64,000 nt of DNA from Pyronema omphalodes (lineage: Eukaryota > Ascomycota > Pezizomycetes > Pezizales > Pyronemataceae), in contig JAJJXM010000113.1 of assembly GCA_024516155.1 (NCBI GenBank), positions 1 to 64,000 of the forward strand. The letters run 5' to 3'. Position 1 is the first letter of the stretch, and each line of letters opens with the position of its first letter. The notes beneath the pieces are model-generated. The model worked only from the letters and a program-made list of their open reading frames with translations. It was not told the origin of the DNA and did not search any database. Made by a program: the position numbers and the translations under genes. Below, in pieces: positions 9,578 through 19,602 of this stretch.

Positions 9578-10211
9578 TTAGCTGTCAATGAAACGGGGGT
9601 GGTCTCGCCTGCGAGTCCTACTTAACCTGGCATGAGCCCATACCGAAGTAGCGACCTTTGTCGCGGAGATAAACGAAGAGAGAGCCTCTGTGCCGGAGGG
9701 GGTGTAGAGGATGTTGTCCAAATTGTTCCGGGAATTCCTGTGGAGTTTGAGATCCTGTCGAAGTGTTGTCCGGGCGTCCTGGTGGTCTGGGCAGCTGAGG
9801 AGCAGGTGCCGAGGGGTCTGAGGGGGGTGTAGCGGGCAGCTACAATGTCGCGATGGGTAGGAGTCTGTCGGCGGGTGTGCCAGGCAGTCCAGAAAGTATC
9901 CGTGTCCTGTACGGAGGCCAAGGATCGCGGTAGAGAGCCACCGGGGGTTGTCGACGTAGATGGGATCCATGCGTCTCCGGTGCGGGGCAGAGTATGTGTG
10001 TGGTCGATCGGAGGAGGAGCACCAGTGTGTCCACTCGGCGACGGTCTTTTCGCGTGCTTTCTTGCGTAGCCGGGTGAGTGTAATGGGTAGATTCGCACGG
10101 GGGAGGGATTCGGTGGCTTGTTTAGCCAGGCGGTCTGCGGCATCGCTGCCGGGTATGTCGGAGTGACCGGGGATCCAGTGGAGGGTGACTGTGACGTCGT
10201 GTTGTAGCAGG
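9578..10211 (-). pseudogene. LINE-A#1 ORF2, C-terminal part
   Basis: Continuation of ORF2 beyond LINE-B copy B2. It encodes the end of the RNase H (HSDIPGSDAADRLAKQATES, last catalytic Asp kept) and the C-terminal domain REKTVAEWTHWYSSSDRPHTYSAPHRRRMDP...FGLRTGHGYF-like region with the CSCPLHPPQTPRHLLLSCPDH Cys/His motif typical of Tad-clade ORF2 ends. Stop at 9578. From 9577 to about 8945 there is only 3' UTR. Confidence 0.85.
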
Positions 10212-10532
10212 TTTATTTATTTATTAACTCATACACGCATCCAACCGTAAGGTTATGGCGGAATCTACAGTAAATACAAAATTAAGAAACCCGGGTGTCA
10301 GGCCAAGCTCTCACTGGGTATGCCCCAGAGCGTGTCGTTAGGATGTGGGGTTGTAGACCCCCAAGTCTCGTTGTGCTTTTGTTCGTCAAGCGTCGTCTGT
10401 TCCAGGAGCCCTGTACGCTCGGAGGCCACCTCGCCGGGTCGTTCCCCCATTTCCTCCACCCTTCCCCTCCCGTTTTTAACCATTTTTCCGCCTTTATTTC
10501 CCCCACAAAGCAAAAACAAAACCAAAGCAAAG

Positions 10533-11291
10533 TTAAACAGCCGCCGGGCCACCTACGCCCCCACTCTCCTCTCCTCTCTCAGCTCCTCCGCCGGTGTCTT
10601 CTGACTCTTTGCCCTTTGAGACCCCCGGGCCCGCCCTGCCCCTCTTCTCCTCCCCTCTCTCCCCTTCTCCTTCCTTCTTCCTCAGCCTTCTCGCTGCTCC
10701 CCCTCGCCTCTCTCCCCTTCTTGTCGGTGGTGTTGTCAGTCCAAGATTGCCATTCCCCAGCACAATCTGGACGTTGATGCCTCCGCTCTTGACGACTTCT
10801 GCCCAAGTCTTCTTTGCAGAGGGTGTTGTCGTTCTGGGTTGGTGGGTATTCTTTCCCCGGCCACCATTCTTTGTTGTAGGGGTCTTGCTGGGTGTCGCTG
10901 CCGTCGGTCTCGTCCCCTGCGCTCTCTGCTTCTTCCTCTGTGTAGCCTTCGCCTCCACAGTCTTCCATCCGTTGGTCTCAGCAGGGGCAGTGCTTGGGGC
11001 GTCGGGTAGAGGTGTGTCCTGAGCAGATGAACTGTCAGGGTGAGGTTCCGATGTCGCTTCGGTCGATGTGATTGCGAGGAGAGGTAGGGGGGACTTAAGC
11101 TTGAGGGCATCCAGCTTGTCCTGGGCGGCGGTAGTCGCATGTTTTGAGTGCATCAGGCTTCGCACCGGTGATGCAGCTCTCGGTTTGTGGTTGACCGGTA
11201 CTCTGGTCGTTGGTGATGTGGGTTCGGTGTTCTGGTCGCTTCCCCTTCGCTTTCTCTTGCCAGGAGGGTTGCGAACAGCGTCCAGGACATC
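10533..11291 (-). pseudogene. LINE-B ORF, C-terminal part (copy B2)
   Basis: Begins at the Gypsy-B insertion with DVLDAVRNPPGKRKRRGSDQ and runs through TWAEVVKSGGINVQIVLGNG to an Arg/Gly/Glu-rich end ...GGPAAV. The N-terminal part is at 18699-19389 and the join falls in ...VQHDIQ/DVLDAV. TWAEVVKSGG resembles the TWAERV motif that precedes the RRM-like region of LINE-C gag, which suggests that LINE-B is a gag cut just after this motif. Confidence 0.75.
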
Positions 11292-11296
11292 CTGAA

Positions 11297-12436
11297 TGTA
11301 ACGGCGAACAAGGGAGAGATAGCTGACGGAGAACCTGAGGGCTCTTCTCAATTATTCACTCTTGAGTTCAATGGATATAACCTTATAATAACTTCAACGT
11401 TAGAAACTCTTAAGCTGTGTCTAGCATCAACTTAAAGACTTTCTGTGTTTAGAAGTTAAGGAAATAAACAAAGATTTCAAGGGACAAAGAGATCCAAAGA
11501 CGGGGACGAGAACGAGGACGTAAACAAAGATTTTCGACAAAGTATTTGAATTTGTAAATAAACAAATAACTGTGTAAGGAGAAAAGAAAAACAAAATAAA
11601 CAAACAAAGAAACAATCCTCTTATATACAATTTTTCCTCCTTACACGCCGAGCCACTACTTGCAGAATTTTCCCGAAAAATAACTAAGTAAACAACGCGG
11701 TCGCGGTTGCGCGTTCTAGACGCGCTAACGCGTTCGTACCAAATTAGCGTGTTTGCGTGCACAGCCTCGTCGCGCGCTCGTTAGCGTATCTCGCGTGCGC
11801 GATAGCGTAACTCGCGTGCGCGGTAGCGTGCTTCGCGTGCGCGCTAGCGTAACCCTAAGCGTAGTCACGCGCGCGCTTCCGTAACCCTAATCGTGCGCGT
11901 GCGTCCGTAACCCTAACCCTAGCTGTGCGCGTACGGTCACAAACCTAACCCTAGTTTGTGTGCGTGCGGGCGCAACCCTAACCCTAGTCACGTGAAACCA
12001 GATCAGCTGCGATTGGAAAGATGGTGCAATACTGATAAGGTCACATGACTAGATCTTATCTTATCGATAAGATGATCGTGCCCTAGCCCTAGTCACGTGT
12101 GCGCACATTAGTAGACCAGTGCGCGTGCATACTGATCTACTATTGATTAGAACACGTGACCGATCTTATCTAATCGGATAAGATGATCGGTAGACCGTAG
12201 GTATGGAATTTCCGAAAAGGGATCCGAGCTGACCCCTAACCCTGGGGATAAGTCACGTGACCTTTTTGACAATTTGGGAATTGAGCGCAACCCTAACCCA
12301 GGCGAGTGACGAGTGGTGATCGAAGACCGAAGGATAATAGAAATAAATAAACAAACGAGTGCTGGATAGTGAAGCGAATGATAATAGGTGAATGAATGAC
12401 GAGGAGGGGGAAGGTAATAATTCTCGAGCCGTGACA
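11297..12436 (-). repeat. Gypsy-B 3' LTR
   Basis: 1140 bp, TG...CA ends (TGTAACGG...CCGTGACA). It contains a 21-bp tandem repeat (11782-11851), CCCTAA telomere-like motifs (about 11850-11987 and 12287-12298), four CACGTG boxes (11989, 12094, 12153, 12254) and a 16-bp palindrome ATCTTATCGATAAGAT (12058-12073). The copy at 17554-18693 has the same elements. An ORF of 111 codons in each LTR is not considered a gene. Confidence 0.95.
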
Positions 12437-12475
12437 GGATCCCCCTTCTTGGACTGAGCTCCGGCGAAGTAACTT

Positions 12476-15400
12476 CTAAGATAAGTTGGGGAGGGGTCCC
12501 GGTTTATCGGGATACTTTTTATGAAAGTCGTCAACGGCTTTACTGTCGAAATGAAGTTCGGCGGGTTCCCAATCGGGCATATCGTATCCAACCCATTTAA
12601 CCATATACTGAAGTTTCTTCCGGTGAATTCGGGAGTCGAGGATAGCTTCGATGAAGTATTCGTCTTCACCGTCGATTTCCACCGGGGGTGGTGGGTCTGA
12701 TTGTTGACCGGGGTAGGGGTCATTCGCAGCGGGTTCCAATAAGGAAACATGTTGAACGTTGTGACATTTCATTGTCGAAGGTAGTTCTAATCGATAGGCA
12801 TAGGGGGATACTTTGGCGATAATCTTGAGGGGTCCGTAACGTTTGTTGTCTAATTTCCGGGAGGGTCGACGGGTTTTCCAATTACGGGCATTCATCCATA
12901 CCAGATCTCCGGGCTGATAATTCGGTGACGGGAGTCGATGTTTATCGGCATTCTCTTGATAACGTAGATTAGCTCTGTTGATCTCAGCTCGTAAATGGTT
13001 ATGGATTTCGGCGAGGGTTTTCGAAGTTGTGAGGGCCCGTCGATCGTTTACATCGTTCGTAGCTGCTGGAAGTAAATCGAATTGACAACGGGGGTCGAAT
13101 CCTTTATTAGCAAAGAACGGGGAAGTTCCCGTTGTCTCGGATGCTTGGTTATTCGCAGCGAATTCCGCTAATGGTAACCAATCAGCCCAATCGTCTTGAA
13201 GATAGTTGACGTGAGCTCGGAGGTATTGTTCCATGATGGCGTTCATTCGTTCTGTTTGGCCGTCCGTTTGAGGATGGAATGCTGTAGATAATCGAGGCTC
13301 GATTCCCAAACGTCGACAGAGATTCTTCCAAAACAAAGCAGCGAATTGAGGTCCTCGATCAGAGATAATGGTAAGAGGGAGTCCATGCAATCGAAAGATG
13401 TGGGTAATAAACAAAGACGATAATTCCTTTGCGTCGATGTCTGTTCGACAGGCAATCAGATGTCGTTCTTTGGTTAATCTATCCACAACTACCCAAATTG
13501 CATCACACCCATTAGACCACGGTAATCCTGTTACGAAGTCCATTGATATGTCCTGCCAAGGTCTTTCTGGAATAGGTAGTGGACGTAGGATACCAAACGG
13601 GGCATGTCTGGTAGGTTTCGAACGTTGGCAGGTATGACAATTTCGAATATATCTTTCCACGTCTGTCCTCATCTGGGGCCACGTATAGGTTCTTGAGAGG
13701 TATTCTAATGTTTTAGATCTACCTGGGTGTCCAGCCGTAGGAGAGTCGTGGTGTTGTTGCATTAGGTGTAATCGTAGGGGTTCGTAATTCGGGACCCATA
13801 AACATCCCCGGTAGAATAAACGGTTATTGTTTACCGTACATTCAGCTAATGTAATGTCTTTACAATAACGAGTGTTATTGTTTAGCATTTCAATAACCTT
13901 AATGGGGAATGGGTCTTTCTCGTAGGCTTCCGTGAAGAGCTGGGATAAGGTGGGGTTTGTTTGTTGTGGGTCCGGTATTACGGTTTGTTGCGAATTCGTT
14001 ATTGTTTGTTGATTACTGGGGGTAACAGCCGCAGCGTGAAGGATATTCTCTGGCTTAATGATCGTTGTGTGGTTCTCTAGGGAGCGTTCATCCCCCTCTT
14101 TAGGCAGATCTCCGGATCGACGAGTCAGTGCGTCTGGTTTACCGCCTGCGGTGCCGGGGCGGTAAACAATCTTAAAATTAAACTGAGACAAGAACTGGGA
14201 CCAACGGGCTTGACGGCGGTTCAAGAGCTTTGTCGAAGTGAAATATTCCAGATTCTTATGATCTGACAGTACTCGGATGGGGTTAATAACAGATTGCAAT
14301 TCGGGACGCCATTCCTCGAAGGCCCGGACGATAGCCATGAGTTCTTTATCGTATATCTCATAATTACATTCAGCGGGGGAATGTTTCTTTGAGAAGTAAG
14401 CAATAGGATGTAAGATTCCTTCATCATCATATTGAGAAAGAACTCCGGCGGAGACATAATCAGAAGCATCGGTTTCGACAATAACATCCCGGTCTGGGTC
14501 GAAACGAGCCAAAACGGGGGCGGATGTAAATGTTGATTTCAATTCCTCAAAGGCCTGTTGTTGGGATTCTGACCAGACGAAAGGAACTCCTTTACGTGTG
14601 AGTAACGTAAGAGGTTGGACTATTTTTGAATAGTTCTTAACGAAACGTCGATAGAAGTTTGCAAATCCCAAAAACGCTCTAACATCTTTGAGGTTCCGGG
14701 GAGATTCCCAATCTCGAACTGCAGTAATCTTCTCAGGATCCATCTTTATACCTTCTGTACTAATGATGAGTCCTAAGTACTTTACTTCCTTCTGGTGGAA
14801 CTCGCATTTCTCTGGTTTGAGATGTAACCCTGCTTTTTCGAATGCTTCGAGAATCAATTTAACATGTTGTTTATGTTCTTCGAGATTATCCGAATAGATC
14901 AGGGTGTCATCCAAATAGGCAGTGCAGAATCGATCAAGGTAGGGTGCCAATACGTCGTTAATGAAGTTCTGAAACGTAGCAGGGGCATTGGTAAGTCCGA
15001 AAGGCATAACCAATGATTCGAATAATCCGTACCGGGTACGAAAGGCGGTTTTCCATTCTTCCCCATTTGCCATACGTATTAAGTTATACGCCCCCCTAAT
15101 GTCGAGCTTAGTGAACCACTTAGCTCTTGAAAGGTTCATTAAGGTATCCTGCATCAGGGGAAGAGGGTAGCGATTCTTGATCGTTCCGGCGTTGATTCCA
15201 CGATAATCGACCACCAAACGTAATGAACCATCGCCTTTCTTTACGAAAAGAATGGGAGCGGCCGCTGGGGACGAGGAAGCACGGATGAAACCTTTGGTAA
15301 GGTTCTCATCTAACCAACGTTTCAATTCCTCCAACTCTGGACGTGATAGGGAGTAAAGAGGACCGAAGGGAGGCTGAAAACCATCGACGAGTGATATCTT

Positions 15401-16333
15401 GTGATCCGACGGTCGATGGGGCGGTAACTTGTCGGCGTTGACCTTTTCGAAGATTCCCAAGTACTGGTGATATTCGGGTGGTACAATAGTCTTAAGATCC
15501 GGTTCCTCTTTCTCTGGTTGAAGAGCTGTGGTGATTTCATTCAAAGATAAGGAGAATTGTTCGACTTTTCCGTAACGGTTGTTGGCATTGTTTACAATGC
15601 GTCGAAACGTCGTAGCTGAAATGGCACAGATCTTATTCTGTTGTTTCGGAGCAATACCCTTAACAGGGGTGGGTGTTAACGTGGTTCGGTGGGGGAGGCA
15701 GTTCGGTGATGAGAATTTGATATCGTTATCGGCGAAGTTTATTGTAACATCGTGTTTACGAAGCCATGGGATTCCTAAAACGAGGGGATAATGACCAAGC
15801 CGAGTAACGTAGGCAGTTAGTAATTCATGATGGTCTCCTATTGTACATTCGACTTCAACGTATTCGGTGATGTCTCCTGAAGAAATAGGTCGTCCATCAA
15901 TTACTTCGACCATTTTGGGGTTTTTCAATTGATAACGGGGGAAGTTGTGTTGGCGTGCGAAGTCTTCGTTCATGAAGGAAATTCCTGTGCATCCGCAGTC
16001 TACGAGAGCATGAGTATCGATCTTGGTATTGTGTTCAGTTAGTGTACATGGCACGACCAAATGATTCCCATCCAATTCGTTTTCTTGTTTACTTGACAAA
16101 GAACTAGCGGATACATAAACGATTTCCTGAGATGAAACGAAAGACGAGGCAGGGGCTGGTCCAACAACAGAGCCAACAGGCTGTTGATGGACTACTCTTT
16201 TCCCTGGTCGACGTCGGGGTTTGTTGGAATATCCAAAACCTCGGCGGCGGCTAGGCGAATCTTGCGGGAGTTGTTTGCTGCCAACGTAGAACATTCGTTC
16301 TTGAAATGATCGGCTGATCCACAATAAAGACAA
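12476..16333 (-). CDS. pol: Gypsy-B pol: protease, RT, RNase H, integrase, chromodomain
   Basis: 1285 codons, no break. Protease motif ALVDCGCTGISF (active site D112-C-G in place of the usual D-[ST]-G); RT about 330-500 with YLDD at 473-476; RNase H from about 615 (ETDASD) to 735; integrase zinc finger at about 861-902 (HHDSPTAGHPG...CHTCQ), core with MDFVTGLP, SDRGPQF and DGQTERMN carrying the D, D and E; chromodomain at about 1215-1270 (YFIEAILDSRIHRKKLQYMVKWVGYD). It overlaps the end of gag by 142 nt in the -1 frame, so a Gag-Pol fusion by frameshift is expected and the ATG at 16333 may not be the real start. All catalytic motifs are present, so it is probably functional. Confidence 0.95.
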   Translation of the reverse strand: MSLLWISRSFQERMFYVGSKQLPQDSPSRRRGFGYSNKPRRRPGKRVVHQQPVGSVVGPAPASSFVSSQEIVYVSASSLSSKQENELDGNHLVVPCTLTEHNTKIDTHALVDCGCTGISFMNEDFARQHNFPRYQLKNPKMVEVIDGRPISSGDITEYVEVECTIGDHHELLTAYVTRLGHYPLVLGIPWLRKHDVTINFADNDIKFSSPNCLPHRTTLTPTPVKGIAPKQQNKICAISATTFRRIVNNANNRYGKVEQFSLSLNEITTALQPEKEEPDLKTIVPPEYHQYLGIFEKVNADKLPPHRPSDHKISLVDGFQPPFGPLYSLSRPELEELKRWLDENLTKGFIRASSSPAAAPILFVKKGDGSLRLVVDYRGINAGTIKNRYPLPLMQDTLMNLSRAKWFTKLDIRGAYNLIRMANGEEWKTAFRTRYGLFESLVMPFGLTNAPATFQNFINDVLAPYLDRFCTAYLDDTLIYSDNLEEHKQHVKLILEAFEKAGLHLKPEKCEFHQKEVKYLGLIISTEGIKMDPEKITAVRDWESPRNLKDVRAFLGFANFYRRFVKNYSKIVQPLTLLTRKGVPFVWSESQQQAFEELKSTFTSAPVLARFDPDRDVIVETDASDYVSAGVLSQYDDEGILHPIAYFSKKHSPAECNYEIYDKELMAIVRAFEEWRPELQSVINPIRVLSDHKNLEYFTSTKLLNRRQARWSQFLSQFNFKIVYRPGTAGGKPDALTRRSGDLPKEGDERSLENHTTIIKPENILHAAAVTPSNQQTITNSQQTVIPDPQQTNPTLSQLFTEAYEKDPFPIKVIEMLNNNTRYCKDITLAECTVNNNRLFYRGCLWVPNYEPLRLHLMQQHHDSPTAGHPGRSKTLEYLSRTYTWPQMRTDVERYIRNCHTCQRSKPTRHAPFGILRPLPIPERPWQDISMDFVTGLPWSNGCDAIWVVVDRLTKERHLIACRTDIDAKELSSLFITHIFRLHGLPLTIISDRGPQFAALFWKNLCRRLGIEPRLSTAFHPQTDGQTERMNAIMEQYLRAHVNYLQDDWADWLPLAEFAANNQASETTGTSPFFANKGFDPRCQFDLLPAATNDVNDRRALTTSKTLAEIHNHLRAEINRANLRYQENADKHRLPSPNYQPGDLVWMNARNWKTRRPSRKLDNKRYGPLKIIAKVSPYAYRLELPSTMKCHNVQHVSLLEPAANDPYPGQQSDPPPPVEIDGEDEYFIEAILDSRIHRKKLQYMVKWVGYDMPDWEPAELHFDSKAVDDFHKKYPDKPGPLPNLS

Positions 16334-17310
16334 AGTCCCTTAGCCATTCGTTCATCACGACGGCGTTGGTTCTGAGCCTTTTGGGAAGCTGATAGGTCCA
16401 TGGGGGCCGATCCGTAATTACCACTATTGGTATTCGTTGGGTGGGACGCCGGGCGAGACGGCGTGGAGCTGGAACGACTGGGGACCGAAGAAACGTGCCG
16501 CTTTGTGGTGTTTGAATGAGCTCGAATTCTATAATCTAGCTTCATACAAAGATCCACAAATTTGGTGAAGTTCTGAGGTTCTTCGGCTTGGTAAACAAGA
16601 CTGGTCTGAAGGTCTCGAGAGAGTCCACGCTTCAGAGCAGCCTTCTTTGCGTTTTCATCGTAGTTCAAGATAGCCATTAATCGTTGGAACTCTGCGTAAT
16701 ATTGGCTAAACTCACGGTTGCCCTGTTGGAGTTTATCCAATTCCGCAGATGCAGTACCAACTTGATCAGGATCTCCGAAGGCAGCTTCCAGAATTGTAAT
16801 GAGAGCCTCAACGTCCTTAAGCTTAATCTTATCTGTAAGGACGTAGGGTTGAATTTGATTCTGAGCGTTGCCTTTGAGATATCCATAAGTATAACGTAGC
16901 TTATGTTGATCGTCGGTAAAACGGGAGGAGTCTCCGGCGAGCTTGGATCTGACCTTCGAGATGAAGTTCAAGAGTTCCTTGCGTTCACCAGAGAACTCAG
17001 GTGGGTGGGGTAATTCGATGGGACGGGTGTTCGGAAGGGGACCGTTTTTCGTAAGGGCTTGTAGGAGTCGAACGGAGGCGTTGGCGCTTTCGAGATCTCT
17101 TTCCAAATCGGTAATTCGTTGAGCGTAGAGGGAGTTGTCCTTTCGAGCTTCTGTGAGTTCGGCTCGAAGGTCGTCCCTAAGTTGACAGTCCCGTTCGTAT
17201 TCTTTTACGGCGTTACGGACCAATTTGATCTTCGTAGGGTCCTGTTCGACCTCCAACCTTTCGGCTTCGTTGAGGTACAGGGCCACGACGACCTTGTTGT
17301 TTTGGTCCAT
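16192..17310 (-). CDS. gag: Gypsy-B gag: capsid and zinc knuckle
   Basis: 372 codons. N-terminal coiled coil (about 20-85), capsid region (PIELPHPPEFSGERKELLNFISKVRSKLAG...FGDPDQVGTASAELDKLQQGN-like block, about 97-265), Ser/Pro-rich linker, then one CCHC knuckle CLYCGSADHFKNEC at about 327-340. The capsid block matches the retrotransposon gag family in order and spacing. The 5' leader (17311-17553) has no gene and must carry the primer site. Confidence 0.92.
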   Translation of the reverse strand: MDQNNKVVVALYLNEAERLEVEQDPTKIKLVRNAVKEYERDCQLRDDLRAELTEARKDNSLYAQRITDLERDLESANASVRLLQALTKNGPLPNTRPIELPHPPEFSGERKELLNFISKVRSKLAGDSSRFTDDQHKLRYTYGYLKGNAQNQIQPYVLTDKIKLKDVEALITILEAAFGDPDQVGTASAELDKLQQGNREFSQYYAEFQRLMAILNYDENAKKAALKRGLSRDLQTSLVYQAEEPQNFTKFVDLCMKLDYRIRAHSNTTKRHVSSVPSRSSSTPSRPASHPTNTNSGNYGSAPMDLSASQKAQNQRRRDERMAKGLCLYCGSADHFKNECSTLAANNSRKIRLAAAEVLDIPTNPDVDQGKE

Positions 17311-17553
17311 TTCGAGGGATTAACGGAGGTGCCAGATGTTGGTTTCGTCGTTGTATTGAATTCGAGTTGCTGCGTATTCGTTTCCGAGTTGTCGAGCAAT
17401 TTCGATTTCGTCAAGGACGACGGGGTTTTCGAGGGAACGGAAGATCGGTAATAGATTGATGAATTCGTAGAACCAGAGGTTGTGAAGCATGTAAAGCTTG
17501 TTGTAATCGAGAGTTGACGGTAGAGCCGGCAGGTCTTGATTACACAGTTATGT

Positions 17554-18693
17554 TGTAACGGCGAACAAGGGAGAGATAGCTGACGGAGAACCTGAGGGCT
17601 CTTCTCAATTATTCACTCTTGAGTTCAATGGATATAACCTTATAATAACTTCAACGTTAGAAACTCTTAAGCTGTGTCTAGCATCAACTTAAAGACTTTC
17701 TGTGTTTAGAAGTTAAGGAAATAAACAAAGATTTCAAGGGACAAAGAGATCCAAAGACGGGGACGAGAACGAGGACGTAAACAAAGATTTTCGACAAAGT
17801 ATTTGAATTTGTAAATAAACAAATAACTGTGTAAGGAGAAAAGAAAAACAAAATAAACAAACAAAGAAACAATCCTCTTATATACAATTTTTCCTCCTTA
17901 CACGCCGAGCCACTACTTGCAGAATTTTCCCGAAAAATAACTAAGTAAACAACGCGGTCGCGGTTGCGCGTTCTAGACGCGCTAACGCGTTCGTACCAAA
18001 TTAGCGTGTTTGCGTGCACAGCCTCGTCGCGCGCTCGTTAGCGTATCTCGCGTGCGCGATAGCGTAACTCGCGTGCGCGGTAGCGTGCTTCGCGTGCGCG
18101 CTAGCGTAACCCTAAGCGTAGTCACGCGCGCGCTTCCGTAACCCTAATCGTGCGCGTGCGTCCGTAACCCTAACCCTAGCTGTGCGCGTACGGTCACAAA
18201 CCTAACCCTAGTTTGTGTGCGTGCGGGCGCAACCCTAACCCTAGTCACGTGAAACCAGATCAGCTGCGATTGGAAAGATGGTGCAATACTGATAAGGTCA
18301 TATGACTAGATCTTATCTTATCGATAAGATGATCGTGCCCTAGCCCTAGTCACGTGTGCGCACATTAGTAGACCAGTGCGCGTGCATACTGATCTACTAT
18401 TGATTAGAACACGTGACCGATCTTATCTAATCGGATAAGATGATCGGTAGACCGTAGGTATGGAATTTCCGAAAAGGGATCCGAGCTGACCCCTAACCCT
18501 GGGGATAAGTCACGTGACCTTTTTGACAATTTGGGAATTGAGCGCAACCCTAACCCAGGCGAGTGACGAGTGGTGATCGAAGACCGAAGGATAATAGAAA
18601 TAAATAAACAAACGAGTGCTGGATAGTGAAGCGAATGATAATAGGTGAATGAATGACGAGGAGGGGGAAGGTAATAATTCTCGAGCCGTGACA
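17554..18693 (-). repeat. Gypsy-B 5' LTR
   Basis: 1140-bp partner of the LTR at 11297, followed on its right by the TSD CTGAA (18694-18698) and the rest of LINE-B copy B2. As the 5' LTR it should hold the promoter. The CACGTG boxes and CCCTAA motifs at about 18107-18250 and 18350-18520 lie in its U3 part. Confidence 0.95.
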
Positions 18694-18698
18694 CTGAA

Positions 18699-19389
18699 TG
18701 TCATGTTGGACAACGGACAGTTGCATAGTCATCTCTTCCATCGCGGAGGAAGAGGCCGTGAGGTTCGGTGAGGGGGGCGCCGAAATGACTTGTTGCTGTT
18801 CGTCGATTTTCTTCGTCAGGGCGTCCACAGCAGCCTTGAGGGCTGCTGTTTCTGCCTGTGTAGAGACGTATGCTTCGCGCAGCGTCGCGTTTTCGAAGAG
18901 CAGATCGTTTAATTTCGTCATTATGACGTCGAATCTGCCGTGTATCGCATCGTTGGTGTTGCGTATGGATTCCTCGAGTGTATTGAAGCGTCGCTGTGTG
19001 TCCTGATAGGTCTGGTGTCCCCCCAGGTAGCTGGCTCCTATGAACTCGGTCCAGTTGTCTGCAAACAGTTGGTCAAGGGTGGCATAGTTGTCATTATGCG
19101 AGGCTGCCTCATTAACTGCAGATACTCTTTGACGACGGTATTTACTGAACAGGCTGGGTTCAGTTGTCGCCTGTTTCTGCTTTGTTGAAGCCGAAGGAAC
19201 TGGTGATCCTGCCAAGACCACGCTCTGGAAGGGCTTTCCAGCGAAGTTTCCATCAACTTCATCAACTTTTCCATCTCTTCCATCAAAAGTAGGAGTAGAT
19301 CCATCATGCGGAAGGTCGGCTAGAACGTTGTACGCGGTTTCGGACCGTTTCGATCGTTGGGCGTTGTTCTGTCGTTGTTTTGGCGACAT
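18699..19389 (-). pseudogene. LINE-B ORF, N-terminal part (copy B2)
   Basis: Starts at the conserved ATG (MSPKQRQNNAQRSKRSETAYNVLADLPHDGS...) and runs to ...MQLSVVQHDIQ, where Gypsy-B cuts it. The block IGASYLGGHQTYQDTQRRFNTLEES and coiled coil NDAIHGRFDVIMTKLNDLLFENATLREAY differ clearly from B1 and B3, so B2 belongs to a diverged sub-lineage while keeping the frame open. Confidence 0.75.
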
Positions 19390-19602
19390 TTCGTGAGCTG
19401 GGGTAAGCCAAAACTCGTGAAAACTCTGATTTTGCGACAAAAGTCAACAAAAACGACGTAGAATTCCCTGAAAATTCAGAGAATAACGTAACAGAGTGCT
19501 GCGAATCCGAATCCGATGAGAAAACCGGGGGTTTCGGTGCTCGTTGTTGAGAATGCAGGGGGGGGGTCGCCGTTGCCGTGTGGTGTGTAGGGCAGGACGT
19601 TT

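Larger units (their letters stand above)
11297..18693 (-). mobile_element. Gypsy-B: complete, apparently intact chromovirus
   Basis: 7397 bp with two 1140-bp LTRs (11297-12436 and 17554-18693), 5-bp TSD CTGAA (11292-11296 and 18694-18698), intact gag and pol and, on the minus strand, a purine tract AAGAAGGGGGATCC directly before the 3' LTR. I noticed one difference between the LTRs (C at the site near 12044, T near 18301). Near-identical LTRs and open frames indicate a recent insertion. It is the innermost and youngest layer of the nest. Confidence 0.95.
10212..19602 (-). mobile_element. LINE-B copy B2, full-length, T1 tail, split by Gypsy-B
   Basis: Inserted in the RNase H-coding part of LINE-A#1 ORF2, with TSD GTGTTGTAGCAGG at 10199-10211 and 19603-19615. 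Gypsy-B (11297-18693) lies inside it. With Gypsy-B removed it is about 2.0 kb with the 5' leader and poly-C run (near 19560), the ORF, a T1 stem-loop (10243-10254) and an A/T-rich tail. Its 5' junction has about 16 nt (19587-19602) without a match in B1. Confidence 0.88.

Noticed and set aside
11427..11762. 111-codon ORF, duplicated exactly at 17684-18019
   Set aside because: It lies inside the LTR of Gypsy-B and the identity only reflects LTR identity. No domain, and it overlaps likely promoter sequence.
11850..11990. CCCTAA motifs as a chromosome end or interstitial telomere
   Set aside because: They occur as short spaced units in both LTR copies, so they are part of the LTR.
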